Positions 7,993 through 14,688 of a DNA stretch of 20,734 nt are shown here, piece after piece. Origin of the DNA: an uncultured Prevotella sp. (lineage in GTDB: Bacteria; Bacteroidota; Bacteroidia; Bacteroidales; Bacteroidaceae); contig CALCHM010000139.1 of NCBI GenBank assembly GCA_937901345.1, positions 1-20,734 of the forward strand, written 5' to 3'. A program made the translations under genes and the position numbers. Each line of letters starts with the position of its first letter. The stretch's first letter is position 1. The notes beneath the pieces are model-generated. The model was not told where the DNA came from and did not search any database. It worked only from the letters and a program-made list of their open reading frames with translations.

Positions 7993-8240
7993 CCAACCAC
8001 CGGTGGTAGAACGTTTTCGAGGGGTCGGATTGCTCCAACCACCGGTGGTAGAACATTTCCGAGGGGTCGGATTGCTCCAACCACCGGTGGTAGAACGTTT
8101 CCGAGGGGTCAGATTGCTCCAACCACCGGTGGTAAAACATTTCCGAGGGGTCGGATTACTTCAACCACCGGTGGTAGAACGTTTCCACTGTGGCAGATTT
8201 CCTCAACTACTGATGGTAGCGAATTTTTAGAATGGCATAC
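7993..8240. repeat. 42-bp tandem repeat with a palindromic core
   Basis: Five copies of a 42-bp unit begin at 7993, 8035, 8077, 8119 and 8161, with a decayed sixth from 8203. Each intact copy has the perfect 12-bp palindrome ACCACCGGTGGT (starting 7996, 8038, 8080, 8122, 8164). This is followed by TAGAACGTTTCCGAGGGGTC or a close variant. AACGTT alternates with AACATT between copies. Because 42 is a multiple of three, reading frames stay open through the array (a 104-codon frame from 7990 with a 14-residue repeat, and another from 8003), but no ribosome site, promoter or start context supports translation. It lies in the convergent gap between two terminated operons. The function is unknown. 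Confidence 0.85.
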
Positions 8241-8311
8241 TTATACAAACTTCAAACCATTGTGTTCATATCTTATAATCTCAATCTCTTCGACAATTTC
8301 ATAGGTGCAAA

Positions 8312-8438
8312 CAAAAAAGCAGTCCCGCAACTTGCGTTACGGGAACTGCCTACACCAATCCACTAATTACAATATCCTTTAAACGAGTTAAAGGGGAATT
8401 GCCTTATGCAAATGCAAATGTTCTTGTGAACCTTTGCG
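8312..8438 (-). ncRNA. Putative small noncoding RNA
   Basis: A segment of about 125 nt on the minus strand has its own promoter (8443-8478) and its own intrinsic terminator (8313-8349), with no ORF of note. In transcript order it contains three stem-loops. The first is GTTC/GAAC (8420-8431). The second is CCTTTAA/TTAAAGG (8376-8394), closed further out by CAAT/ATTG (8370-8373 with 8398-8401). The third is the terminator. A TTTGCAT motif is repeated between the first two (about 8404-8419). Free-standing RNAs with this promoter-to-terminator layout are known in Bacteroidales, for example the Bacteroidales-1 motif and 6S-like RNAs. I cannot assign it to either from sequence alone. The ends are estimates from the promoter and T tract. 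Confidence 0.6.
8313..8349 (-). terminator. Terminator of the putative small RNA
   Basis: GCAGTCCCG (8319-8327) pairs with CGGGAACTGC (8340-8349) with one bulge. The interior CGCAA/TTGCG can pair further. Read on the minus strand the stem is followed directly by TTTTTTGTTTG. It is about 220 nt beyond the aminotransferase stop and downstream of another full terminator, so it most likely ends a separate transcript. Confidence 0.75.
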
Positions 8439-8442
8439 ATGC

Positions 8443-8478
8443 CAAAATTACGCAAAATTCGACTACAAAGCAAAAAAA
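8443..8478 (-). promoter_or_regulatory. Promoter of the putative small RNA
   Basis: On the minus strand TTTTTTG (8478-8472 region, ending at 8471) is followed by exactly 20 nt and then TAATTTTG (8450-8443). This is a near-ideal Bacteroidetes -33/-7 pair. The -33 T run is shared with the tail of the aminotransferase terminator, so the new transcript starts right where the previous one ends. Confidence 0.65.
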
Positions 8479-8505
8479 TCTCCAGCAATTTACTGGAGAT
8501 TTTTT
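8473..8505 (-). terminator. Terminator of the aminotransferase transcript (bidirectional)
   Basis: A perfect 13-bp stem (8473-8485 with 8493-8505) has a 7-nt loop, A-rich on one side and T-rich on the other, so it can act in both directions. It lies 60 nt after the aminotransferase stop. Confidence 0.85.
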
Positions 8506-8565
8506 ATTTGTTGATTTTTATGTATCCTTGACATTCTGAATTGCAGAAAAATCGAACGTCAGTGT

Positions 8566-9759
8566 TTATTTTAACTTCGCAAGCGCTTCCTTAATGCGGC
8601 GGATGGCTTCAACGATATTTTCGTCGCTTGTTGCGTAACTCATACGGAAGCATTCAGGTGAACCGAAAGCGTCACCGCCAACCGTTGCAACTTGCCCCAC
8701 TTCCATAAGGTACATCGCAAAGTCCATGGAGTTGTTGATGACGTGTGTGCCATCTGTCTTACCGAAGTAACTGCTGCACTTGGGGAAGAGGTAGAACGCA
8801 CCTGTTGGGTTGTTGACTTCAAGACCAGGAATCTGCTTTGTAAGTTCAACAATGAGGTTTTTACGGCGTTCGAATGCTTGACGCATTTCTTCAACACAAT
8901 CCTGAGGACCAGCAAACGCTTCTGTTGCAGCTACCTGACTTACGGAGCAAGGACCAGAAGTATACTGACCTTGGAGTTTGTTACAAGCCTTCACAATCCA
9001 ATCAGGACCAGCAAGGAAACCGATACGCCAACCTGTCATGGCGTACGCTTTAGAAACGCCGTTGATAATTACTGTGCGTTCCTGCATACCTTCGCATGAA
9101 GCGATAGAAGCGTGTGCGCCAATATAATTAATGTGTTCGTAGATTTCGTCAGAAATCACAATAACGCGCTCATGACGGCGAAGCACTTCAGCGAGACCTT
9201 CCAACTCTTCCTGGGTATATACCGAACCTGTGGGGTTGCTGGGTGAGCAAAGGATGATTGCACGAGTGGCGGGAGTAATCGCTGCTTCGAGTTGTTCGGG
9301 AGTGATCTTAAAGTCTTGTTCAATGCCTGCTTCGATATAAACAGGAGTCGCATCAGCAAGGAGCACCATTTGTGGATAACTTACCCAGTAAGGCGCAGGA
9401 ATAATTACTTCGTCGCCCTTACCTGCAAGCGCCATGACTGCATTACATACACATTGTTTTGCACCATTAGAACAAGAGATTTGTGCTGGTGAGTAATCGA
9501 GACCATTCTCGTTTTTCAACTTTGCGCAAATAGCTTCGCGTAGAGCGGGATAACCAGGAACGGGTGAGTAACGTGAGAAATTGTCATCAACAGCCTTCTT
9601 TGCCGCTTCCTTAATATGGTCGGGAGTGTTAAAGTCGGGTTCACCAACAGAAAGATTAATGATGTCAAGACCTTGCGCCTTGAGTTCGGCGCTCTTTTGT
9701 GACATAGCAAGCGTTGCCGAAGGGGCAAGGCGGTTAAGAGTTGCTGAAAGCGTCTTCAT
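8566..9759 (-). CDS. aspC: Class I PLP-dependent aminotransferase (aspartate aminotransferase type)
   Basis: Transfers an amino group between aspartate (or a related amino acid) and 2-oxoglutarate. The protein is 397 aa, as usual for the Ib subgroup of aspartate aminotransferases. The fold-type I signature is complete: SVGEPDF near residues 37-43, SPSNPTG at 172-178 (N175), DEIYE at 204-208 (D204, Y207) and SKAYAMTGWRIGF at 236-248 with the PLP-binding lysine K237. A late FRMSYA segment supplies the carboxylate-binding arginine. It is the last gene of a minus-strand run and starts 51 nt after the Bax inhibitor-1 family gene. A TATCTTTG at 9825-9832 might give it a separate promoter, but no spaced -33 element supports that. 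Exact substrate preference is not determined by the sequence. Confidence 0.93.
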   Translation of the reverse strand: MKTLSATLNRLAPSATLAMSQKSAELKAQGLDIINLSVGEPDFNTPDHIKEAAKKAVDDNFSRYSPVPGYPALREAICAKLKNENGLDYSPAQISCSNGAKQCVCNAVMALAGKGDEVIIPAPYWVSYPQMVLLADATPVYIEAGIEQDFKITPEQLEAAITPATRAIILCSPSNPTGSVYTQEELEGLAEVLRRHERVIVISDEIYEHINYIGAHASIASCEGMQERTVIINGVSKAYAMTGWRIGFLAGPDWIVKACNKLQGQYTSGPCSVSQVAATEAFAGPQDCVEEMRQAFERRKNLIVELTKQIPGLEVNNPTGAFYLFPKCSSYFGKTDGTHVINNSMDFAMYLMEVGQVATVGGDAFGSPECFRMSYATSDENIVEAIRRIKEALAKLK

Positions 9760-9810
9760 AATATGCTTATATTTTTGAGTGTCTGGATTTGAGTAAAGAG
9801 TGAGATATGC

Positions 9811-10530
9811 TTACTTGCGGTCACCAAAGATACGGAGCAAGTAAAGGAAGAGGTTGATGAAGTCAAGATAAAGCGTCAAACAACCCATCAATGCCAACTT
9901 CATTGTAGATTCGTTCATCTCAGCACCGTGCATGAGGAACATTTCCTTAATCTTCTGCGTGTCGTAAGCCGTGAGACCGCTAAAAATCAATACGCCTGCA
10001 TAGGTGCAAATTAAGGCGAGACCGCTACTCTGAAGGAAAATGTTCACGATTGTAGCGATAATTAAACCGATGAGCGCCATGATAAAGAAACGTCCGAGTC
10101 CGTTAAGATCTTTCTTGATGAAATAACCCACAAGCGACATGGCACCAAAAGTTCCTGCTGTAATGAAGAATGTTGAGGCGATAGATTCCATGGTGTACAC
10201 CAAGAAGATAAATGAGAAGGTTACGCCTGTAAGGATGGAATACAGAAGAAACACGATGCCTGCTGTAGCAAGAGACATACGTTCAATGCGAGCCGAAAGA
10301 TAGATGACTGCTCCTAATTGTGCGATAATCAATCCCCAGAATACGAGTGAATCAGAGGCGATGGCATTGATGATGTCGTAGTTGGTTGAGCAGTAATAAG
10401 CCGTAAGACCAGTAACAGCAAGTGCAAGCGCCATCCATGTGTATACCTTGCGCATCAGCATAGCAAATGCTGCAGGGCGGTCAAGCGTGCGTTCGCCGCT
10501 AACGTATGATTTCATGTAAGATGATTCCAT
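9811..10530 (-). CDS. Bax inhibitor-1 (BI-1/YccA/YbhL) family membrane protein
   Basis: An integral membrane protein of 239 aa with about seven hydrophobic segments. The family includes YccA, a modulator of the FtsH protease, and proteins linked to calcium or proton leak. The C-terminal signature is visible: AYDTQKIK, then TLYLDFINLFLYLLRIFG just before a short basic tail. I chose the ATG at 10530 (MESSYMKSY). The open frame runs upstream to the ribBA stop, but those residues look like translated intergenic sequence. The ATG at 10515 is an alternative. It sits 113 nt after ribBA and 51 nt before the aminotransferase gene on the same strand, with no convincing promoter between, so co-transcription is likely. 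The biochemical role in bacteria is poorly defined. Confidence 0.9.
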   Translation of the reverse strand: MESSYMKSYVSGERTLDRPAAFAMLMRKVYTWMALALAVTGLTAYYCSTNYDIINAIASDSLVFWGLIIAQLGAVIYLSARIERMSLATAGIVFLLYSILTGVTFSFIFLVYTMESIASTFFITAGTFGAMSLVGYFIKKDLNGLGRFFIMALIGLIIATIVNIFLQSSGLALICTYAGVLIFSGLTAYDTQKIKEMFLMHGAEMNESTMKLALMGCLTLYLDFINLFLYLLRIFGDRK

Positions 10531-10590
10531 AAGTTTAAAAGTTTTTTGAGTTGTTGATAATTCTATTTGAGATAAACAGGTCGGAATATT

Positions 10591-10629
10591 GAAAGGTTTG
10601 CTGGGTAATGGTGTAGACAGTGACCTTTC
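10591..10629 (-). other. Weak stem-loop between ribBA and the Bax inhibitor-1 family gene
   Basis: GAAAGGT (10591-10597) pairs with ACCTTTC (10623-10629), with CTG/CAG inside. There is no T tail on the minus strand, so it looks like an mRNA processing or stability structure rather than a terminator. Confidence 0.3.
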
Positions 10630-10643
10630 ATTCCAGATGCACA

Positions 10644-11858
10644 TTACTTTAGGTGCAAGTTGTGTCCCATGCGCTCTTTCTTGGTCTTCAAGTAGCGCTC
10701 GTTGTACTGATTGGGTTCAACCTCGATGGGCACGTTTTCTACAATTTCCAAACCGTAGGCTTCGAGTCCGACGCGCTTAACGGGATTGTTAGACATGAGG
10801 CGCATTTTTGTTACTCCGAGCAGGTTGAGAATTTGTGCGCCAACGCCATAGTCACGTAAGTCGGGGTCGTAACCGAGGTGAATGTTTGCGTCTACGGTGT
10901 CCATACCTTGCTCTTGAAGTTTGTAAGCCGCAATTTTTGCCATGAGTCCGATGCCACGTCCTTCCTGATTGAGGTAGAGCACAACGCCCTTGCCTTCTTC
11001 TTCAACCATACGCATGGCGCGATGAAGTTGTTCGCCACAATCACAACGGGCACTGCTGAAAATGTCTCCAGTGGCGCATGAAGAATGTACGCGCACTAAG
11101 AGTGATTCTCCGGGTTCCCAAGTGCCTTTGATGAGCGCAACGTGTTCGAGTCCGTTATTCTTTTGGCGGAAGGGGATGAGTCGGAAATGTCCATATGCAG
11201 TAGGCATGTCAACTTCTTCTCCCTTTTCAACGAGGCATTCTTGTTTCAAACGGTATGCGATGAGATCCTTGATGGTGATAATCTTCAGTCCTTCGCGTTT
11301 TGCAAATTCCTGGAGTTGTGGCATGCGTGCCATTGTTCCATCTTCGTTTAGGATTTCTATAAGACAGGCTGCTGGTTGAAGTCCGCTGAGGCGTGAGAGG
11401 TCTACCGCTGCTTCCGTGTGTCCTGCACGTGCCAACACACCGCGATCTTGTGCATAAAGCGGATTAATGTGTCCTGGGCGCCCGAAGTCTTCGGGTTTGC
11501 TGTTGGGATTTGCCAACGCTTTGATTGTTTCACAACGATCGTGGCAACTTACACCCGTTGTGCAACCTTCAAGTTTGTCAACGGTAACGGTGAAAGGCGT
11601 ACCGAGCATACTTGTGTTGCGTTGCACTTGAAATTCCAAGTCTAATTGTTTGCAACGTTCCAACGAAATGGGGGCGCAAAGCACACCGCGACCGTGGCGT
11701 AACATGTAGTTCACGGCTTCAGGTGTACAGAGTTCTGCCGCCATAATGAGGTCGCCCTCATTTTCGCGATCTTCGTCATCAACTACAACGAGGAATTTTC
11801 CCTGTTTGTAGTCTTCAAGTGCCTCTTCGATTGAGGCTACGGGATATTTATCTTCCAT
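10644..11858 (-). CDS. ribBA: Bifunctional DHBP synthase / GTP cyclohydrolase II
   Basis: Supplies both precursors of riboflavin: 3,4-dihydroxy-2-butanone 4-phosphate from ribulose 5-phosphate (N-terminal RibB half) and the diaminopyrimidine from GTP (C-terminal RibA half). The protein is 404 aa, normal for RibBA. The RibB half shows DDEDRENEGD at 27-36 and GHTEAAVDL (H147, E149). The RibA half shows the zinc site C261, C272, C274 in SSCATGDIFSSARCDCGEQ, then NQEGRGIGL (297-305) and LRDYGVGAQIL (334-344). Both halves look intact. It starts 6 nt after the stop of the LptF/LptG-type gene, so the two are in one operon. No FMN riboswitch is seen: the leader of this operon is short and lies before the permease gene. 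Confidence 0.96.
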   Translation of the reverse strand: MEDKYPVASIEEALEDYKQGKFLVVVDDEDRENEGDLIMAAELCTPEAVNYMLRHGRGVLCAPISLERCKQLDLEFQVQRNTSMLGTPFTVTVDKLEGCTTGVSCHDRCETIKALANPNSKPEDFGRPGHINPLYAQDRGVLARAGHTEAAVDLSRLSGLQPAACLIEILNEDGTMARMPQLQEFAKREGLKIITIKDLIAYRLKQECLVEKGEEVDMPTAYGHFRLIPFRQKNNGLEHVALIKGTWEPGESLLVRVHSSCATGDIFSSARCDCGEQLHRAMRMVEEEGKGVVLYLNQEGRGIGLMAKIAAYKLQEQGMDTVDANIHLGYDPDLRDYGVGAQILNLLGVTKMRLMSNNPVKRVGLEAYGLEIVENVPIEVEPNQYNERYLKTKKERMGHNLHLK

Positions 11859-11864
11859 GTGAGG

Positions 11865-13829
11865 TTAAGGGTTTGTCAAATTATCATTAGTGTCTGTATT
11901 GCGCAGAAATTCGGGGTTCGTGCGCAGAAGTTCTTGTTCAATGAGGCGGTGTAATCGATCCATGCGCTTAACGATTTGTTTGATGTCATTCATCAAGCGT
12001 AGGCGGAAGCGCCAAATGCGTAACCACATCACGAATCCAACGGGCAAGCATAAACCTACCAAGATGTTGTAGCGCTTACGGGCAAAGGGATGCGTGTGAG
12101 CGTAAACATAGATTTGTGGCAGTTTGTTGATTTCTCGCAAAATCTGCTGGTTGCGTGAATTTGAGAGTTGGTCAACAACGGATTCCAATCGTTCGTTGAG
12201 GTCTTCCATGGTATGGTCTACGCGTCTACGGAAGAATATGTGCTTGTAGTTGGGAGCACGATAAAGTTTCTTTCGTTCGCGATAGAATTGGAATTCTTCG
12301 CTGAGGCGCACCACTTCCGTGTAAAGTGTTTCGTAATCGGGGTCGTAAATAACCACTTCTTTCTTCCAAAGATTGCGCTTCGTGCGGATACCAAAGAAGC
12401 GACGGAAGAAGAGAACGTAGGCATCCTTGTTGAATACTACCGAATCGCGATTGGCCATTATGGTGAGATATGCGCCACAGGGCAACAGAATCATCGGACT
12501 TATCCATGTGCCTAACCAGATGGCAATGCTACCATCGCGCGCCATCTTGAACGAGGCGGTATCGATAATAAAGTAAGCGATAAAGATGAGCACGCTTACA
12601 ATTGCTGGCATACCTAATCCCCCCTTGCTGATAATAGCTCCGAGAGGCGCACCGATGAAGAAGAACAAGAGGCAAGAGAGTGCGAGTGCCATTTTCTTGT
12701 GCCATTCTAACCAGTGACGGCGCACTTGTCCTTCGTTGTGCTCAATGGTTTTGGATTTCCAGTCAAGATCGAAGATGTAGGATTGAACCGCGTTGCGAGC
12801 GCCTTGAACTGCATTTGAAACTTTACGACGCGTTTCCTTAGCAAGAATGGTGTCAAAATGGACAACGTTCTCAATTGCGGTCATGAATTTTGCCGAGTCA
12901 CGTTTCACAATGTCGGGGTTCCTCAAGTAGGCACGGCGCATGTTGTCGTAGTATGAGGTTCCTAAACTATCCATTACGAGGTTCATGGAGTCTACGCTCT
13001 GTTCGATTTCTCGCATATTTTTGGCCTCGGGCATGTTTCTTAATGACTCTGCGTCCATCATGCTGAAGTTGGCATCAAAGTCTATGATGAACTTCTTGTG
13101 TTCAAAGGTCTCGCGGTCAAAGGGCGCTTCTGCTGATTTTTGTAATCCTAAACTGCTCTGTCCTTGAAGACTTTCAAATTGCTCGCCCTGCCACAGTTCT
13201 AAGAATAAATGCATCTTATCTGCCGACATTTCCAATTTTCCAGAATCCGCAAGTACGATTTGCGCACGGTCAAATCCACGGTCGGTTTTGTAGATAATCA
13301 CATCGTAAAGCATACCCGTCTCGGCTGTTTTCTGTTGCACGAAGATGCTGACTTGGGGAACTCCGTTATAGAATTGTCCTTCGGGAATCTCCAACGCAGG
13401 CGATGTTTGTTTCATGCTGAACAACAATTGGCGCATGCTTACTTGTGCTTCAGGGGCTGCTTTGTTTTGGAAGTAGAAGGAGGTTCCTGTAAGCAGCACG
13501 ACAACGAACAAGATGGGTTGCATGATGCGAATCAGCGGAACGCCTGCAGCCTTCATGGCCAGCAACTCCAATTGCTCTGCCATGTTCCCGAAGGTGATGA
13601 GCGAAGCCAAGAGGATGGCTAGGGGCAAAGATTGAGGCATCAAAGTGATGCCCATGTACCAGTAAAATTGTGCTAATATATCCAACGTGAGTCCCTTGCC
13701 AATGAGTTCATCAACGTAGCGCCACGTGAATTGCATCATAAACACGAAGAGTGTGATGCAGAACGCTGCCGCAAAGACTAGCAGGAACTTTTTTAGGATA
13801 AATAGGTCTAATTTCTTAATGAGAGTCAT
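11865..13829 (-). CDS. LptF/LptG family (YjgP/YjgQ) LPS export permease
   Basis: Inner-membrane permease of the Lpt transporter that, with LptB, extracts LPS and passes it to LptC/LptA. I use the ATG at 13829 (MTLIKKLDLFILKKF), giving 654 aa. The longer open frame up to 13913 would cross the predicted promoter at 13878-13885. Membrane segments lie at about 10-32, 60-82 and 101-121, then a periplasmic beta-rich domain, then segments at about 380-402, 407-424 and 433-457. This is the standard 3+3 layout. E. coli LptF and LptG are about 360 aa; the extra length comes from a larger middle domain and a C-terminal extension of about 195 residues. The extension is rich in Arg, Lys and Glu and has one more hydrophobic segment near 587-607. 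Which of LptF or LptG it replaces is not decidable here. Confidence 0.88.
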   Translation of the reverse strand: MTLIKKLDLFILKKFLLVFAAAFCITLFVFMMQFTWRYVDELIGKGLTLDILAQFYWYMGITLMPQSLPLAILLASLITFGNMAEQLELLAMKAAGVPLIRIMQPILFVVVLLTGTSFYFQNKAAPEAQVSMRQLLFSMKQTSPALEIPEGQFYNGVPQVSIFVQQKTAETGMLYDVIIYKTDRGFDRAQIVLADSGKLEMSADKMHLFLELWQGEQFESLQGQSSLGLQKSAEAPFDRETFEHKKFIIDFDANFSMMDAESLRNMPEAKNMREIEQSVDSMNLVMDSLGTSYYDNMRRAYLRNPDIVKRDSAKFMTAIENVVHFDTILAKETRRKVSNAVQGARNAVQSYIFDLDWKSKTIEHNEGQVRRHWLEWHKKMALALSCLLFFFIGAPLGAIISKGGLGMPAIVSVLIFIAYFIIDTASFKMARDGSIAIWLGTWISPMILLPCGAYLTIMANRDSVVFNKDAYVLFFRRFFGIRTKRNLWKKEVVIYDPDYETLYTEVVRLSEEFQFYRERKKLYRAPNYKHIFFRRRVDHTMEDLNERLESVVDQLSNSRNQQILREINKLPQIYVYAHTHPFARKRYNILVGLCLPVGFVMWLRIWRFRLRLMNDIKQIVKRMDRLHRLIEQELLRTNPEFLRNTDTNDNLTNP

Positions 13830-13877
13830 TTCTGTATCTAGCATGGGGCGGCAAGAAACCGTTCCCTTAATTCGTGG

Positions 13878-13885
13878 CAAAGATA
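13878..13885 (-). promoter_or_regulatory. -7 element of the permease-ribBA run
   Basis: TATCTTTG on the minus strand matches TAnnTTTG exactly. Transcription would begin near 13871, leaving a leader of about 42 nt before the ATG at 13829. A TTG at 13911-13913 is a few bases too far for ideal spacing. Because it sits inside the longest open frame, it argues for the shorter start. Confidence 0.5.
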
Positions 13886-14091
13886 ATATATTTTTAGGGA
13901 AGGAGTCGTACAATTAAAAGGATATTTTAGCATCTACGGGCGGTGGCGAGGCTAGATGAAAGCGGTTTCCTTCTCCGTTATTACTGCTCCTCTGTTTTCT
14001 AGTGCAGTTAATCCTACGCTAATTTAAGTCCATGGAGATACATGTCAGGGCGGACTGTGTTCAGTTAAGATCTCCGAATTTTGATTTTCAT
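13886..14091. other. Divergent intergenic segment without recognised gene
   Basis: No coding sequence is supported. Only weak dyads are visible: CATCTA/TAGATG (13931-13936 with 13953-13958) and GGAGAT/ATCTCC (14034-14039 with 14070-14075). Neither has a T tail. Confidence 0.5.
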
Positions 14092-14117
14092 ATTAACTAT
14101 TTCGCGAATTAGTTAAT
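14092..14117. promoter_or_regulatory. 26-bp near-perfect palindrome, candidate operator
   Basis: ATTAACTA (14092-14099) and TAGTTAAT (14110-14117) are exact inverted repeats around the inner palindrome TTCGCGAA (14101-14108). Only the two symmetric spacer bases (14100 and 14109) break perfect dyad symmetry. It lies 14 bp upstream of the promoter-like TTTG at 14132. The form suits binding by a dimeric regulator. Confidence 0.55.
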
Positions 14118-14131
14118 CTACAAGGATATTT

Positions 14132-14169
14132 TTTGGGAAAACGGTTCGGGGGGGGGGAGAATAATTTTG
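14132..14169 (+). promoter_or_regulatory. Promoter-like pair with a ten-G spacer tract
   Basis: TTTG (14132-14135) and TAATTTTG (14162-14169, an exact TAnnTTTG) are separated by 26 bp, of which ten are an uninterrupted G run (14148-14157). The well-formed promoters elsewhere in this window have spacers of 19 and 20 bp. As written the promoter would be weak; a shorter G run would restore normal spacing. Confidence 0.4.
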
Positions 14170-14313
14170 TAGTTCGCGTCTCAATGTGTTACATGGTGAT
14201 ACACCTTTTGAGTTTCATTTGACTTATGAATGATTGGGTCTATAACGATGGTGTATGGTTCCCATAAAGCGGGTGGAATAATGTTAATTTCAGAAACAAA
14301 ATGTAAACTCTGT

Positions 14314-14344
14314 TTTGCATGTAAGAATTTTAATGTTACTTTTG
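14314..14344 (+). promoter_or_regulatory. Strong Bacteroidetes promoter upstream of the nuo leader
   Basis: TTTG (14314-14317), a 19-bp spacer and TACTTTTG (14337-14344) fit the consensus fully. Transcription would start near 14350, giving a leader of about 340 nt before nuoA that contains the small ORF and the terminator below. Confidence 0.75.
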
Positions 14345-14362
14345 CAGTGAATTTTAAGTGAC

Positions 14363-14515
14363 ATGGACAAGATGAAAAATGTGAGTGTCAGAACTTCATT
14401 GTATCAAAGCGAGTCATTTTACATAGTTGCAAATATGCTAACGGCGAACACCTGTTCGTCGCTAGTTGTGTGTATGGACGTGTCTTTTGAACAGGAAGAA
14501 ATGTCTGTATCTTGA
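14363..14515 (+). CDS. Possible 50-residue leader peptide or small protein
   Basis: An ATG 13 nt after the predicted transcription start opens a frame of 50 codons: MDKMKNVSVRTSLYQ at the N-terminus, ending EQEEMSVS. A second in-frame ATG is at 14372. It has no signal peptide or clear membrane segment, though the middle (YIVANMLTANTCSSLVVCMD) is moderately hydrophobic with two cysteines. The stop codon is 13 nt before the base of the terminator hairpin, the geometry expected if translation affects termination. I do not recognise the sequence, and there is no clear ribosome site. The transcript could equally be a noncoding leader. Confidence 0.35.
   Translation: MDKMKNVSVRTSLYQSESFYIVANMLTANTCSSLVVCMDVSFEQEEMSVS
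14445..14495 (+). promoter_or_regulatory. Mutually exclusive stem-loops in the nuo leader
   Basis: The segment CCTGTTC (14451-14457) can pair with GAACAGG (14489-14495) over seven bases. Alternatively GTTCG (14454-14458) can pair with the adjacent CGAAC (14445-14449) around an ACCT loop. The two folds compete for the same bases, as in attenuators or riboswitches. Confidence 0.35.
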
Positions 14516-14528
14516 TGATATAAACACA

Positions 14529-14590
14529 AGGGTAATGCCGCGCAACAGAACGAATATCTGGTTGTTAGGGGTGTTGCCCTTTTTATTTTG
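14529..14590 (+). terminator. Intrinsic terminator between the small ORF and nuoA
   Basis: AGGGTAATGCC (14529-14539) pairs with GGTGTTGCCCT (14570-14580), with three G-U pairs. Inside, CAACAG (14543-14548) pairs with CTG(G)TTG (14558-14564). TTTTATTTTG follows at once. It lies about 100 nt before nuoA, so transcripts from the upstream promoter must read through it to reach nuo. Confidence 0.75.
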
Positions 14591-14688
14591 TGCCATTGTG
14601 CTGTGAGTTGTTATGATAGAAATGTCCTGTTGAAGGATGCTCTCTACAATTATAGTTATCGGATTCATAATTTTAAACGCTATATAAT

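Noticed and set aside
7990..8304. A 104-codon plus-strand ORF of 14-residue repeats, and a second overlapping repeat ORF from 8003
   Set aside because: The frames stay open only because the DNA unit is 42 bp. There is no promoter with proper spacing, no ribosome site and no known domain, and the region lies between terminators. TACCTCTG at 7982-7989 is a one-mismatch -7 element without a -33 partner.
9825..9832. TATCTTTG on the minus strand as a separate promoter for the aminotransferase gene
   Set aside because: It lies within the Bax inhibitor-1 family coding sequence and has no -33 TTTG at 19-21 bp. It could be real, but support is too thin.
11800..13900. Possible FMN riboswitch controlling ribBA
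   Set aside because: ribBA starts 6 nt after the permease gene, and the operon leader is only about 40 nt, too short for the FMN element; no RFN-like conserved sequence was seen.
14462..14668. A 68-codon minus-strand ORF upstream of nuoA
   Set aside because: It is antisense to the leader and runs through the terminator hairpin, and no promoter or domain is visible.
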